64,000 nt of DNA from Parasphingorhabdus litoris DSM 22379. GTDB lineage: Bacteria > Pseudomonadota > Alphaproteobacteria > Sphingomonadales > Sphingomonadaceae. The notes beneath the pieces were generated by a model. That model was not told the DNA's origin and ran no database searches. It saw only the letters and a program-made list of their open reading frames with translations. Within the stretch, counting starts at the first letter, position 1. Each line of letters starts with the position of its first letter. The stretch covers positions 2,356,001 to 2,420,000 of the forward strand of contig NZ_CP086727.1 of NCBI RefSeq assembly GCF_020906275.1. Reading direction: 5' to 3'. The translations under genes were made by a program, and so were the position numbers. This document shows, piece by piece, positions 55,440-64,000 of the stretch.

Positions 55440-56651
55440 TTGAAATTTTTAACTTCTACCGACCGTTATATCGCCCGTTTGATAGCCGTTCCGCTGTTTA
55501 GTACGCTGGTTATCGCCGCAATGTTGCTCGTTCTTGAAAAAATGCTGCGGCTGTTTGACTTTGTTGCTGCAGAAGGCGGCCCAGTTAGCGTCGTTTGGCG
55601 AATGCTGGCCAATCTCATTCCGGAATATCTCTCGCTGGGCATACCCATTGGACTTTTGCTGGGCATCTTATTGGCATTTCGGAAACTGTCGTTAAGTTCT
55701 GAATTGGACGTTTTTCGGGCTGTTGGGCAAGGCTATGCCAGACTGCTAAAGGTTCCTTACATGTTTGCCGTGGCCCTTATGCTGGTCAATCTGACCTTGG
55801 TCGGATTTATTCAGCCGCTCTCGCGCTATTATTACGAAGAACTGCGCTTTGAACTCCGATCGGGTGCGCTGGGCGCTTCCATAAAAGTGGGCGAATTCAC
55901 AAACTTGGGATCAAGAATGACCATGCGGATCGAGGAAAGCCGCGATAATGGTACGAAATTGGGTGGAATGTTTGTCCGGGCAGAGAATAAATCAGGACAA
56001 GTCGTCTCCGTAACAGCGGAACGTGGCCAGTTTTTGGCCACTGATGACCCAGATACAATCATTTTACGCCTGTCACAGGGCATTTTGATCCATGATGCAC
56101 CCGGTTATGATAAACCCCGAATACTAAGCTTCAGCAGTCATGATCTACCGATCGATCTACCCAATATAGAATCTTTTCGCTCCAGAGGGGGAGAAGATCT
56201 GGAATATACAATTCCAGAGCTCGTCAGAGTTGGTTTGGACACGGATCGCCCGGTGGCAGAACGCAACGAAAGCCGCGCCAATTTTCATTACAGAATGGTA
56301 GAAGTGGTCATGATGCTGCTCATGCCTCTCTTGGCTTTGGCCCTCGCGATTCCGCCAAAACGGTCAAATTCAGCGCTAGGTGTCTTTGTTTCTATAGTGA
56401 TGATTGTGACCTATCATAAAATCAACCAATATGGCGAAGATCTTGGCGCACTCGGTATAGTGGACCCGATAATTGCCCTTTGGGTGCCTTTTTTCCTCTT
56501 CGGCGGCCTCATCATATGGATGTACCATATGGTGGCGCATGTCCCTGGCGGTCAGCCGATTGGCGCGCTCGAAAAAGCATTTTCAAAATTTGGCGGTGTT
56601 TTCAAAGGGATCCTCAATTTCAATCGGAAGCGGGCAAATGTTCAAGAATAG
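55440..56651 (+). CDS. lptF: LptF-family lipid-transport permease
   Basis: A 403-residue LptF/YjgP permease. It starts with TTG at 55440. DRYIARLIAVPLFSTLVIA, IPEYLSLGIPIGLLLGILLA and FRKLSLSSELDVFRAVG are typical first-half features. A periplasmic beta-jelly-roll region is followed by three more helices (MVEVVMMLLMPLLALALAIP and later). LptF with LptG and LptB lifts lipopolysaccharide to the Lpt bridge. Sphingomonads often have glycosphingolipids in place of LPS, and this gene lies inside a sphingolipid region, so the cargo may be a glycosphingolipid (inference). Confidence 0.9.
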   Translation: MKFLTSTDRYIARLIAVPLFSTLVIAAMLLVLEKMLRLFDFVAAEGGPVSVVWRMLANLIPEYLSLGIPIGLLLGILLAFRKLSLSSELDVFRAVGQGYARLLKVPYMFAVALMLVNLTLVGFIQPLSRYYYEELRFELRSGALGASIKVGEFTNLGSRMTMRIEESRDNGTKLGGMFVRAENKSGQVVSVTAERGQFLATDDPDTIILRLSQGILIHDAPGYDKPRILSFSSHDLPIDLPNIESFRSRGGEDLEYTIPELVRVGLDTDRPVAERNESRANFHYRMVEVVMMLLMPLLALALAIPPKRSNSALGVFVSIVMIVTYHKINQYGEDLGALGIVDPIIALWVPFFLFGGLIIWMYHMVAHVPGGQPIGALEKAFSKFGGVFKGILNFNRKRANVQE

Positions 56652-56690
56652 CGATATGGATCGAGATAATTCCCGCGGCGAGGCCGAGCT

Positions 56691-57779
56691 ATGAATTTTT
56701 TTCCGTCACGCACCCTGGCCTTCTACATGGCAAAAATGCTCATGGTGCGAACTCTCGCAGTGCTTGCGATGCTTGTTCTCGTCCTGCAAGCGCTTGATCT
56801 GCTTGGTGAAAGCGGGCGTATCATGGCACAGGAAGGCAATGGTCAAGCCGAGCTGTGGACCTATGTCAGCTTGCGTGCGCCGCAATTGGTTGCACGGTTT
56901 TTGCCATTCGCGGTACTGCTTGGGACGATCATCACCGCCGCCACGCTGAACCAGAATAGTGAAGTTGTCTCTATGAAAGCCGGCGGCTTGTCAGCGCATC
57001 AGATTTTGGCACCGTTGATCATTGCCAGCATGTTCGTCGCCATCATTTCTTTCCTGTTCAATGAAATTGTTGTGGCACCTGCCACGGCGCGTCTCTCTGC
57101 TTGGGAAAAAGTCGAATATGGCCCGATTCCAGAGGCCAGCAACGTCCGCACAAATATATGGGTTCGCGATGGTAATAATCTCATAAATGCCAAAACAGTG
57201 ACCGGGCGCGGGAATGATGTTTTGCTTGAAGATATCGTGATCTATGACCGCGTTAATGACGGCCTTCGCAGCCTGATGCAGGGTGATGAGGCACGGTATG
57301 ACGGTTCTCAATGGACCATGACGGGCGTGACACAGTTCAACGTCTTGACCGGCACGGAAGAACAAAAAGATAGTATCATCTTGGGCGAATCTCTGCGCCC
57401 AGATCAATTCACATTGGCTAACGTTAACGCCGAGGGGCTCTCTTTCTTGGAGCTAAGGTCTGCCATAGCTGAACTGAAGGAAGCTGGCAGACCAACAATG
57501 GGGCTTGAATCCAGCCTTTGGCACAAAATTTCAGGCCCCTTATCTTCCATCTTGATGCCATTGCTCGGTGCCGTGGCAGCATTTGGTCTTGCGCGATCAG
57601 GGCAACTTTTCGTTCGCGCCGTGATCGGCATGGCGCTGGGTTTCGCCTATTTTGTCGCTGATAACTTCTCGCTCGCCATGGGCACCATTGGTGCTTATCC
57701 GCCCCTGTTGGCTGCATGGGCTCCATTCATGTTGTTTTTTCTGATCGGCGAAACAGTACTGATCCGAACCGAAGAATAG
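56691..57779 (+). CDS. lptG: LptG-family lipid-transport permease
   Basis: A 362-residue LptG/YjgQ permease. RTLAFYMAKMLMVRTLAVLA, RFLPFAVLLGTIITAATLNQ and SEVVSMKAGGLSAHQILAPL are typical, followed by a periplasmic jelly roll and three C-terminal helices (SGPLSSILMPLLGAVAAFGL). A GAGG lies before the ATG. It is 39 bases after lptF. It forms the other half of the LptFG channel. No lptB, lptC or lptA is in the window. Confidence 0.92.
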   Translation: MNFFPSRTLAFYMAKMLMVRTLAVLAMLVLVLQALDLLGESGRIMAQEGNGQAELWTYVSLRAPQLVARFLPFAVLLGTIITAATLNQNSEVVSMKAGGLSAHQILAPLIIASMFVAIISFLFNEIVVAPATARLSAWEKVEYGPIPEASNVRTNIWVRDGNNLINAKTVTGRGNDVLLEDIVIYDRVNDGLRSLMQGDEARYDGSQWTMTGVTQFNVLTGTEEQKDSIILGESLRPDQFTLANVNAEGLSFLELRSAIAELKEAGRPTMGLESSLWHKISGPLSSILMPLLGAVAAFGLARSGQLFVRAVIGMALGFAYFVADNFSLAMGTIGAYPPLLAAWAPFMLFFLIGETVLIRTEE

Positions 57780-57781
57780 GT

Positions 57782-58876
57782 TCAGTTTGCCGTTCCAGGT
57801 CTTGAAGACGCCGCATGGCCAGAGCTTCCCCGCACCAAACCAGCAACCAGTCCAAACAGGCTGTTGTGATTAGCGCGATAATAAGTCGAACCTTTGGGCA
57901 ATGCTTCCGCAATACGGCGGTGCGCCTCACCCAGTGCATGATAAGGAACACCGGGCAGCAAATGGTGCAGCGCGTGATAGCGCAATCCCACAGGAGCCCA
58001 TAAAGCTGGCAATAGACCCGGCGGTGGCACATTAACGCTATCAAGATATTGTTCAGTCACCGTCATCACCTCTCCCTCATTTTCCCATAAATGAGCCACC
58101 AGAGTACGAACCTGATTGAGTATGACCGAACCGGCTGCGATCGCCATAGCGATAAGAAAGGCTTTCAAAGGCAAAAACCCGGTGGCCACTGCAGTTAGCA
58201 ATGCAATGGACCAGATACTGGCCGCAATCTCTTGCGCATACCATTGTTTCTTCAATTCGCCTTCTGGTGGGCGGCGTCGAAAATCAGGGTTTATCACCAA
58301 ACCGGAATAACGCTCTACCACCAGCTTGCGCAAAGGCGGGATGATTGCAGAAAGCGGTGCCAGAAAAGCATAACGGATCAGCAAACCGATCGGGGCCAAT
58401 GCCGATACCAGCACAAATAACGGCACTGTGTAGGGTTTCATTAGTGCCAGAGGCAGATATTCTGGATCTTCCACTGTGCCATAGCGTGTCCGCGCATGGT
58501 GCAAGTTGTGAACGCCTTCATACATGAAGGATGGCAACAAGAGCGGAACGCCGATCAATGCATTCCAGGCAAAATGAAAGCCCTTCATCGAACCGCGCTT
58601 GATATGGGTCAATTCGTGAATGAAACTGCCAGCCCGATAAAGCGCGAGCACAGAAATGATTCCTGCCAAGACCGCTAGCCCGGTATTTTCAACCAAGATT
58701 GCAGCGACCATGGCACCATAGCCGATCAATGCAGACGCCAGTAAATCCGTCCAATAAATGGCAGGGCGTACAGCGTTAAGATCCCGTGTCACTTTTGCAG
58801 CTGTCCGGATCAATTCATTATCGTCAAAAGCCTCTGCTTTTGTGGCATCTTTTGCCTTGGGGAGAGAATGTTTCAT
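57782..58876 (-). CDS. Membrane fatty acid desaturase/hydroxylase-family protein
   Basis: A 364-residue protein from the ATG at 58876; a frame to 58918 adds an unlikely Cys-rich start. The three His boxes of the fatty acid desaturase fold are FIHELTHIKRG, GVHNLHHARTRYGT and RYHALHHLLPGVPYHALG, between hydrophobic segments. It likely uses a di-iron site to desaturate or hydroxylate a lipid chain. Its place between lptG and the ceramide-synthase-like gene suggests action on sphingolipid acyl or sphingoid chains (inference). It is divergent from that gene. Confidence 0.88.
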   Translation of the reverse strand: MKHSLPKAKDATKAEAFDDNELIRTAAKVTRDLNAVRPAIYWTDLLASALIGYGAMVAAILVENTGLAVLAGIISVLALYRAGSFIHELTHIKRGSMKGFHFAWNALIGVPLLLPSFMYEGVHNLHHARTRYGTVEDPEYLPLALMKPYTVPLFVLVSALAPIGLLIRYAFLAPLSAIIPPLRKLVVERYSGLVINPDFRRRPPEGELKKQWYAQEIAASIWSIALLTAVATGFLPLKAFLIAMAIAAGSVILNQVRTLVAHLWENEGEVMTVTEQYLDSVNVPPPGLLPALWAPVGLRYHALHHLLPGVPYHALGEAHRRIAEALPKGSTYYRANHNSLFGLVAGLVRGSSGHAASSRPGTAN

Positions 58877-59028
58877 AATACTTGTCCAACTATTTTGACG
58901 CCTACAGCAGCACATCATGGCGAGATGATGGCATTGCTATGTTTTCTCACGCTGACCTGTGATGTCATCAAGACGGGGCAAGCGCTTGACATACTGACAT
59001 GAATAACGCCACAGCATGGCAAAGCTAA

Positions 59029-60219
59029 GTGCAAATCATCACTCAAAAGGTGCAAATTACTACAGTGTCATCGCATATAGACATACAACCTGTAACGACC
59101 AAGGCTCAGCTCAAGACATTTGTTGAGCTGGCCTATCAACTGAATGGCGATGATTCTCATTGGATACCGCCGCTCAAGTCTGAAGTCTATGCACTGCTCA
59201 ACCCCAAGAAGAACCCGTTTTTTGAGCATGCGACGGTTCAACTCTATCTTGCGAAAAAAAATGGTGAAGCTGTTGGCCGGATCAGCGCACATATTGATCA
59301 TCTTGCATTGGAACAACCAGTCGAGAAGGGTTTTGGTCCTGGAACCGGTAATTGGGGCCTGTTGGAAGCTGATAGCCAAGAGACGGCCGCCGCGCTGATT
59401 GATGCCGCAGAAAAATGGCTCAAAAGCAAAGATATGCACCGTGTAGTCGCTCCCATCAGCCTGTCAGTCTGGGACGAACCCGGGTTGTTGACACGTGGTC
59501 ACGATCATAGTCCTACGGTGATGATGGGGCATCACAAAGCTGTTTATCAGGACTGGATCGAAGGCGAGAGCTACAAGAGCGTCAAAGAACTGATCACATA
59601 TCATCTTCCGATAACCGATGGTTTCCCGCCGTTAATTGACCGTATTGTGAAATCAGGCGAGCGCAATAGCAAGCTGAAGCTGCGTAAAGTCGAAAAAGCT
59701 CATTTTGATCGTGATGCAAAAATAATCATGAATATCCTCAACGACGCGTGGTCGGACAATTGGGGTTTTGTTCCTTTAACCGACCACGAAATCGCGCATG
59801 TAGGAGTAAAACTGAAGCCAATCGTTTATGAAGATTTGATCATGATTGCAGAATATGAAGGCAAGCCGGTCGCCTTCATGATGACATTGCCTGATCTGAA
59901 TGACCGAACCAAAGATATGAACGGTAGTCTTCTCCCGTTCAATTGGGCCAAACTGCTCTGGTGGTTGAAATTTCCAAAATCCCCAACCATGCGTGTCCCC
60001 TTAATGGGTGTCGTCAAAGAACTGCAGAACAGCCGTGTTGCAAGCCAAATGGCCTTTATGATGATCGAATATATCCGCCGGGAAGCCGTTGCAAAATATG
60101 GTGCAGTCCGCGGCGAAATCGGCTGGATACTGGATGATAATCAAGGAATGGTGGCAATCGCCGATGCTATCGAGTCCAAGATCAACCGGGTTTACACGGT
60201 TTACGAAAAGGCGATTTGA
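59029..60219 (+). CDS. GNAT-fold acyltransferase, bacterial ceramide synthase (bCerS)-like
   Basis: A 396-residue protein with a GTG start at 59029; no early ATG exists. It has a double GNAT-like layout: LAKKNGEAVGRISAHIDHLA in the first half, NILNDAWSDNWGFVPLTDHE and YEGKPVAFMMTLPDLND in the second. Proteins with this sequence type were once labelled dATP pyrophosphohydrolase; the Caulobacter member is the bacterial ceramide synthase that N-acylates 3-ketosphinganine. With spt, a dedicated ACP and a CerR-like gene nearby, the same role is likely. No trace of a real pyrophosphohydrolase motif is seen. Confidence 0.8.
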   Translation: MQIITQKVQITTVSSHIDIQPVTTKAQLKTFVELAYQLNGDDSHWIPPLKSEVYALLNPKKNPFFEHATVQLYLAKKNGEAVGRISAHIDHLALEQPVEKGFGPGTGNWGLLEADSQETAAALIDAAEKWLKSKDMHRVVAPISLSVWDEPGLLTRGHDHSPTVMMGHHKAVYQDWIEGESYKSVKELITYHLPITDGFPPLIDRIVKSGERNSKLKLRKVEKAHFDRDAKIIMNILNDAWSDNWGFVPLTDHEIAHVGVKLKPIVYEDLIMIAEYEGKPVAFMMTLPDLNDRTKDMNGSLLPFNWAKLLWWLKFPKSPTMRVPLMGVVKELQNSRVASQMAFMMIEYIRREAVAKYGAVRGEIGWILDDNQGMVAIADAIESKINRVYTVYEKAI

Positions 60220-60301
60220 ACAAGACTGTTCATATCTCTTTCACCCACATAACCTTAAATTTCAAATCATCTGTCCCCTGTGCTAATTGCGAGATAATGA
60301 A

Positions 60302-61456
60302 ATGATTGGTGGCAATCGTCTGTTTCGACTTGTCCTTGGGTTTGTTGTACTGGCGATGCCGATAAATGTGGCAGCGGCTAAATCGATAAGATGCCCAGCC
60401 GATATGCCTTATGCTGGACCAGCACCGATCTCGGTCGCAATAGCAGACGTAAATCCACCCGCTGCCAACCGACCATCAAAAGACCCAAAAACTCTCTCCG
60501 CTTCATTTACCGACAAGTATGAAAAATCCAAGGCCACCAGCTTGACCGTTGCCCTTGCGGATCAAGACGGTCCGATCTGGGAAGAAACAAGAGGTTTGGA
60601 GAATGCCGAGAAGCTTCACTATTGGGCGAGTGTCGGCAAGAGTTTCACCGCCGTAATCATCATGCAACTGGTCGAAAACAAACGACTTTCACTTGACGAC
60701 AAACTGTCAAACTGGGTCAAAAATGTTCCCAATGGTGACTTGATAACCGTCAGAATGTTGTTGGATCACACGTCAGGCCTTTACAGCGCAAACGAGGACC
60801 AGGGTACGAACACGAAACTGCAACGTCCGCTGAGCCTGCAAGACAATATTGATATTCTTAACAAGCACGGCCCGCTTTTCTGCCCGGGACAATATTGGCG
60901 TTATTCAAACACCGGATATCTGTTTCTCGGTGAAATTGCGGAACAGATTTATGGGCAGTCTTTGCGGGAAATTATAAAAGTTCAGATCTTTGATAAAATC
61001 GGGCTCAAGAATAGCCATGTGCTTCAAGTTGCGGATGAAGTTTCGGATATCGCCAAACCGCGACCGAGTGATGATCAGAAATCGGACATACGGGCTCCTG
61101 GGCCCGCTGGCCCCATAGCGGCGACGTCATCGGACATGCTGCGCTTTTGGCGCGCTTTTCTCAACGGTGAACTAGTCAAACCAGCGACACGCGATCAAAT
61201 GTTGGCACAGCTCTATCCGATGTTTGACAAGAATAGCTACTACGGTCTCGGTATCATGGCTATGCGGGTTCCCGGTCCCGACGGCAAACCAGTCATTCGG
61301 ATCGGCCATGCCGGTGGTATGCCCGGAATCAAAGCGTTCGTGATGATCGATCCCGTATCGCGCCAATATGTGTCGGTTGCACTGACGGGTGATGGCCCAG
61401 CCAGCGCTGTTGCTTATAATATGTTACGGAAATGGCAGGAAGCCCCTGCTCCCTAA
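60302..61456 (+). CDS. Beta-lactamase-family serine hydrolase, exported
   Basis: A 384-residue class C beta-lactamase-like protein from the ATG at 60302 (a TTG at 60287 is possible). A signal peptide ends near NVAAA. The catalytic motifs are SxxK in WASVGKSFTAVIIMQL, Tyr-x-Asn in WRYSNTGYLFLGEIAEQ, and a His-Gly-like third motif replaced by HAGGMPG. MLLDHTSGLYS is typical. Such proteins are usually esterases or D-amino peptidases rather than true beta-lactamases. Substrate unknown. It converges on the next gene. Confidence 0.9.
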   Translation: MIGGNRLFRLVLGFVVLAMPINVAAAKSIRCPADMPYAGPAPISVAIADVNPPAANRPSKDPKTLSASFTDKYEKSKATSLTVALADQDGPIWEETRGLENAEKLHYWASVGKSFTAVIIMQLVENKRLSLDDKLSNWVKNVPNGDLITVRMLLDHTSGLYSANEDQGTNTKLQRPLSLQDNIDILNKHGPLFCPGQYWRYSNTGYLFLGEIAEQIYGQSLREIIKVQIFDKIGLKNSHVLQVADEVSDIAKPRPSDDQKSDIRAPGPAGPIAATSSDMLRFWRAFLNGELVKPATRDQMLAQLYPMFDKNSYYGLGIMAMRVPGPDGKPVIRIGHAGGMPGIKAFVMIDPVSRQYVSVALTGDGPASAVAYNMLRKWQEAPAP

Positions 61457-61460
61457 CAAA

Positions 61461-62279
61461 TCACTTCGTATTAGACATGAAACCCTGAGCATCACGCCGT
61501 ACCAATATATCGATACCACGCATCCAGAGATCATTATGTCCCCCATTTTTGATCGGGTGTGCGAATTTCGGACCCTTTGCCGCATCAAATAGCGTCTGCC
61601 CCATGACAAAAGGTATTAACTCATCATTTGTTCCATGGATCCAGCTTAGCGGCATGTTGATTTGATCGATCCGGTCAATGGAACGATATCTGTCTTTGAT
61701 CAGCAACCTGGCAGGTAGAATTGGAAACTGACGCTGAGCCATGTCATCCATACCCGTGTAGGCGGCTTCCAAAATTAAACCGGCTGCATCATTCTTCGAT
61801 GCCAACCATGTCGCAACGCCCGTGCCGAGCGATTGCGCCGCGATTACAATGCGATCGGGGTCATAGTCTGCAGCCAACAACCAATCATAATTGGCTTGCG
61901 CCACAGCATAAAAGGCCTCTTCACTGGGTTTTCCCGGATTACCGCCATAGCCTGGATAACCAACAGCAAGGACGCCGGCTCCGTCTTGCGCCAGGGCTTG
62001 ATAGATCGGTAAGCGTGATGCCATTGAGCCAGCATTTCCATGGAAATGTATAATGACTGGCTTTGTTTGGTCAGCGGGAGCCCGCCATAGCGACATAAGA
62101 TCGCTGGTCCCTCCCGCAGATATATTCACAGCCTCAAAGCCAGCTTCGTTCAGCTGCTGCTGCGACAAAACACGCTGATCCGGAAAATATAACAAGCTAC
62201 GTTGGAAACTATAAGCGAGCCCAACAAGCATAAGATAAAGCCCAGCTGATATGGCTAGGCTTATCAGAATAGCACGCAT
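61461..62279 (-). CDS. Alpha/beta hydrolase, membrane-anchored (BEM46/ABHD13-like)
   Basis: A 272-residue protein with an N-terminal hydrophobic anchor (AILISLAISAGLYLMLVGLAY). The hydrolase core has VIIHFHGNAGSMASRLPIY (oxyanion HGN), YPGYGGNPGKPSE, nucleophile elbow IVIAAQSLGTGVA (Ser in AQSLG), WIHGTNDELIPF (acid) and PIKNGGHNDLW (His). This pattern is that of BEM46/YfhR-type hydrolases with lipid or acyl substrates. Its start overlaps the stop of xthA by one base, so they are in one unit. Confidence 0.9.
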   Translation of the reverse strand: MRAILISLAISAGLYLMLVGLAYSFQRSLLYFPDQRVLSQQQLNEAGFEAVNISAGGTSDLMSLWRAPADQTKPVIIHFHGNAGSMASRLPIYQALAQDGAGVLAVGYPGYGGNPGKPSEEAFYAVAQANYDWLLAADYDPDRIVIAAQSLGTGVATWLASKNDAAGLILEAAYTGMDDMAQRQFPILPARLLIKDRYRSIDRIDQINMPLSWIHGTNDELIPFVMGQTLFDAAKGPKFAHPIKNGGHNDLWMRGIDILVRRDAQGFMSNTK

Positions 62280-63067
62280 CAGAGGTTAAGTTCGACCCAT
62301 GTCGGCGCATGATCGCTGGCTTTTTCCCGCCCGCGATGTTCTTTGTCGACACCGCAACTGCGCAAATGATCGGCCGCCAGTGGGCTAAGCAGCAAATGAT
62401 CGATCCGAAACCCTTGATCGCGCTGCCAACCGCCGCTGCGATAGTCCCAGTAAGTCCAAATTTTGCCAGCGGGATAGGTAACGCCAAGTGCATCAGTCCA
62501 ACCATCATGCAAGATACGTTGGTAAGCCTGCCGACTTTCGGGCTGCATCAGGGCGTCATTTTCCATGGCCTTAACAGAGAAAACATCATTGTCGCGCGGG
62601 ATAACATTGTAATCGCCAGCCAAAACTGCAGGAATTTCTTCGCGCCAAATTTCGCTCGCACGATTGCGCAAACGCTTCATCCAGCGCAATTTAAAGTCAA
62701 ATTTTGGGCCGGGTTGCGGGTTCCCATTGGGCAGGTAGATGCTCGCTACCCGAACCGTCCCACCACCCGGTGCCGTTACATTGGCCTCAAGATAACGGCT
62801 ATGCTCATCTTCCGGTTCTCCATCGAGGCCTCTTTTTGTCTCTTCGGGCTGTTGATCCCGGGTCAATATCGCGACGCCATTGAAGCTTTTCTGTCCATGC
62901 CAAATGGCACCATAGCCAATTTTTTCAAATTCAGCGGCTGGAAACCCTTCATCCTGCGTTTTGATTTCTTGTAGGCAGGCAACATCTGGCTTGGTTTCTT
63001 CCAGCCATTCCAACAAGCGTGGCAGGCGTGCTTTGATCCCGTTAATATTGAAACTGGCTATTTTCAC
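62279..63067 (-). CDS. xthA: Exodeoxyribonuclease III XthA
   Basis: A 262-residue AP endonuclease/3'-5' exonuclease. Metal and catalytic motifs: IASFNINGIKARL (Asn), VACLQEIKTQD (Glu), GVAILTRD, VLAGDYNVIPRDNDV (Asp/Asn), YWDYRSGGWQRDQGFRIDHL and REKASDHAPTWVEL (Asp-His). The GTG at 63067 begins right at the conserved VKIASFN; a frame to 63103 runs back into the erpA stop region. It follows erpA by 11 bases. Confidence 0.96.
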   Translation of the reverse strand: MKIASFNINGIKARLPRLLEWLEETKPDVACLQEIKTQDEGFPAAEFEKIGYGAIWHGQKSFNGVAILTRDQQPEETKRGLDGEPEDEHSRYLEANVTAPGGGTVRVASIYLPNGNPQPGPKFDFKLRWMKRLRNRASEIWREEIPAVLAGDYNVIPRDNDVFSVKAMENDALMQPESRQAYQRILHDGWTDALGVTYPAGKIWTYWDYRSGGWQRDQGFRIDHLLLSPLAADHLRSCGVDKEHRGREKASDHAPTWVELNL

Positions 63068-63078
63068 AGATGCTGCGA

Positions 63079-63441
63079 TCAGACAGAAAAGCTTGAACCG
63101 CAACCACAGCCGGAAGCGGCATTGGGGTTGGTTACTTGAAATGCACTACCACCAAGGGATTCAACGAAATCAACGGCACTGCCACGGACCAGATCCAAGC
63201 TGATCTCATCAACAACCAGCGTTACGCCGGACTCCTCCACAGCAACATCATCAGCTTCTATATCCTCAGCCAGGCCAAAGCGATATTGAAAGCCGGAACA
63301 CCCGCCACCTTCCACTGCCAAGCGAAGTATCGCAGGTTTTTTCTGCTTTTCGGCAATAGCAGCCACACGTTTCGCTGCATTGGCTGTCAGCATGATATCC
63401 TGATCTGAATCTTGATCGGTTTTTTGCGCTGTCTGGTTCAT
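63079..63441 (-). CDS. erpA: Iron-sulfur cluster insertion protein ErpA (A-type carrier)
   Basis: A 120-residue A-type carrier. The ATG at 63441 is preferred over the open frame to 63516, which runs into a terminator. LTANAAKRVAAIAEKQ, then LRLAVEGGGCSGFQYRFGL holds the first Cys and NAASGCGCGSSFSV the Cys-x-Cys pair; together they bind the cluster. VDEISLDLVRGSAVDFVES is typical. It delivers Fe-S clusters to apoproteins such as ThiC and radical-SAM enzymes. Confidence 0.95.
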   Translation of the reverse strand: MNQTAQKTDQDSDQDIMLTANAAKRVAAIAEKQKKPAILRLAVEGGGCSGFQYRFGLAEDIEADDVAVEESGVTLVVDEISLDLVRGSAVDFVESLGGSAFQVTNPNAASGCGCGSSFSV

Positions 63442-63516
63442 ATCTTCAAGATAGGGACTGTGTTGCAGCGTGTCAAAGCAGCTCGGCGAAAAATCGACGG
63501 AAAAGAAGCTGAACAT

Positions 63517-63559
63517 AAAAAAGGGCCAGTAAGCATTCAGGCTTTACCAACCCTTTTTT
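63517..63559. terminator. Intrinsic terminator between M23 peptidase gene and erpA
   Basis: AAAAAAGGG at 63517-63525 and CCCTTTTTT at 63551-63559 form a 9-bp stem, with a further GTAA/TTAC pairing inside. Read on the minus strand the stem ends in a T-run, 33-75 bases after the stop of the M23 gene. The A/T-rich arms could work in both directions. Confidence 0.75.
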
Positions 63560-63591
63560 GACACCCTCTCCCAAAGGTGTTTGGCCTACGA

Positions 63592-64000
63592 TTATTCCGC
63601 TGGACCGCCCAAAGCCTCACCGGGAGCTAGCTTTTGGGCCAAAAGAAAATCATTGGACTGCATGAAAGGCATAGGATTTACAGCCTCGCCAGCGATCCGC
63701 ACTTCATAGTGCAAGTGGCTGCCGGTCGAGCGACCTGTCGAACCCATAAAGCCGATCAAATCACCCATTTTAACACGTGCATTAGCCTTTACGTTTAGGC
63801 GAGACATATGCCCGTACCGGGTCTGAATTTCATTGCCGTGGTTAATTTCAATATAGTTGCCGTAACCGCGGACCCACTGGGACCGTCCAACAATGCCGTC
63901 TGCAGTTGCGTATATAGGCGTTCCAACCGGACCAGCCATATCAACGCCTTTGTGGCGGGAGCGGCGACCTCTAAAGGGGTCAGACCGGAAGCCGAAAGAG
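63592..64000 (-). CDS. M23-family peptidoglycan endopeptidase, 5' end outside window
   Basis: The frame is open to the window edge; about 135 C-terminal residues are visible. They form a LytM/M23 domain: FGFRSDPFRGRRSRHKGVDM (His and Asp zinc ligands), ATADGIVGRSQWVRGYGNYI, TRYGHMSRLNV, GDLIGFMGSTGRSTGSHLHY (His-x-His ligand and catalytic site). All zinc ligands appear present, so it should cut peptidoglycan cross-links. The internal ATG at 63939 is not the start. Confidence 0.93.
   Translation of the reverse strand, partial: SFGFRSDPFRGRRSRHKGVDMAGPVGTPIYATADGIVGRSQWVRGYGNYIEINHGNEIQTRYGHMSRLNVKANARVKMGDLIGFMGSTGRSTGSHLHYEVRIAGEAVNPMPFMQSNDFLLAQKLAPGEALGGPAE

Overview
The window reads as a chromosomal segment of a sphingomonad (Alphaproteobacteria, order Sphingomonadales). 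This rests on a serine palmitoyltransferase/ACP sphingolipid locus, a crtYIB carotenoid cluster with a ring-hydroxylase-like gene, a SciP (DUF1153) cell-cycle regulator, sphingomonad-type TonB receptors, and moderate GC with short, often overlapping gene junctions. The genus cannot be fixed from the sequence; a moderate-GC group such as Sphingorhabdus/Parasphingorhabdus is only a guess. No rRNA, tRNA or CRISPR was seen.

Layout. 1-6979: a DUF917 protein (cut by the window edge), a TonB-dependent receptor, a MalT-like LuxR (LAL) regulator on the other strand, and a second, divergent DUF917-like protein preceded by repeated operator-like boxes. This looks like a regulated uptake/catabolic unit for an unknown hydantoin-like substrate. 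6980-12540: accessory DNA, with an IS66-family element (frameshifted tnpC, one recognisable end) beside an AT-rich two-gene operon, DUF262 plus RiboL-PSP-type HEPN, a likely defence system. 12541-18659: alpha/beta hydrolase, a helical-repeat-like protein, a secreted RidA-like protein, a small unknown protein, thiC under a TPP riboswitch, a REC-EAL protein and sciP. 18956-25516: MipA/OmpV porin-like protein, DUF2141 protein, a carotenoid hydroxylase candidate, crtY-crtI-crtB, and an inositol-monophosphatase-family gene with a poly-C tract just upstream. 25632-30991: pmbA, a small membrane protein, an Old Yellow Enzyme, a Crp/Fnr regulator, an SDR and a TVP38 membrane protein.

30975-42824: a compact cobalamin uptake and late-biosynthesis operon on the minus strand, behind a cobalamin riboswitch: btuB, cobC (aminotransferase), cobO, btuF, btuC, btuD, cobD, cobQ, a 27-residue small ORF, cobT, cobS and an alpha-ribazole phosphatase. 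cobU/cobP is divergent. Almost every junction is a 1- to 4-base stop/start overlap or nearly so. No corrin-ring genes are present, so the operon fits salvage or the late half of a split pathway.

42892-60219: a winged-helix regulator, a Rieske oxygenase, obgE-proB, then a broad sphingolipid region: CerR-like reductase, cytochrome P450, PycTM-domain protein, ACP, serine palmitoyltransferase, enoyl-CoA hydratase-like protein, cupin, Tam41-like nucleotidyltransferase, DAG/sphingoid kinase-like protein, DUF2141 protein, LptF, LptG, a fatty acid desaturase-like protein and a bacterial ceramide-synthase-like acyltransferase. The LptFG pair inside a sphingolipid cluster suggests export of (glyco)sphingolipids to the outer membrane. 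The window ends with a serine beta-lactamase-like hydrolase, an alpha/beta hydrolase, xthA, erpA and a partial M23 peptidase.
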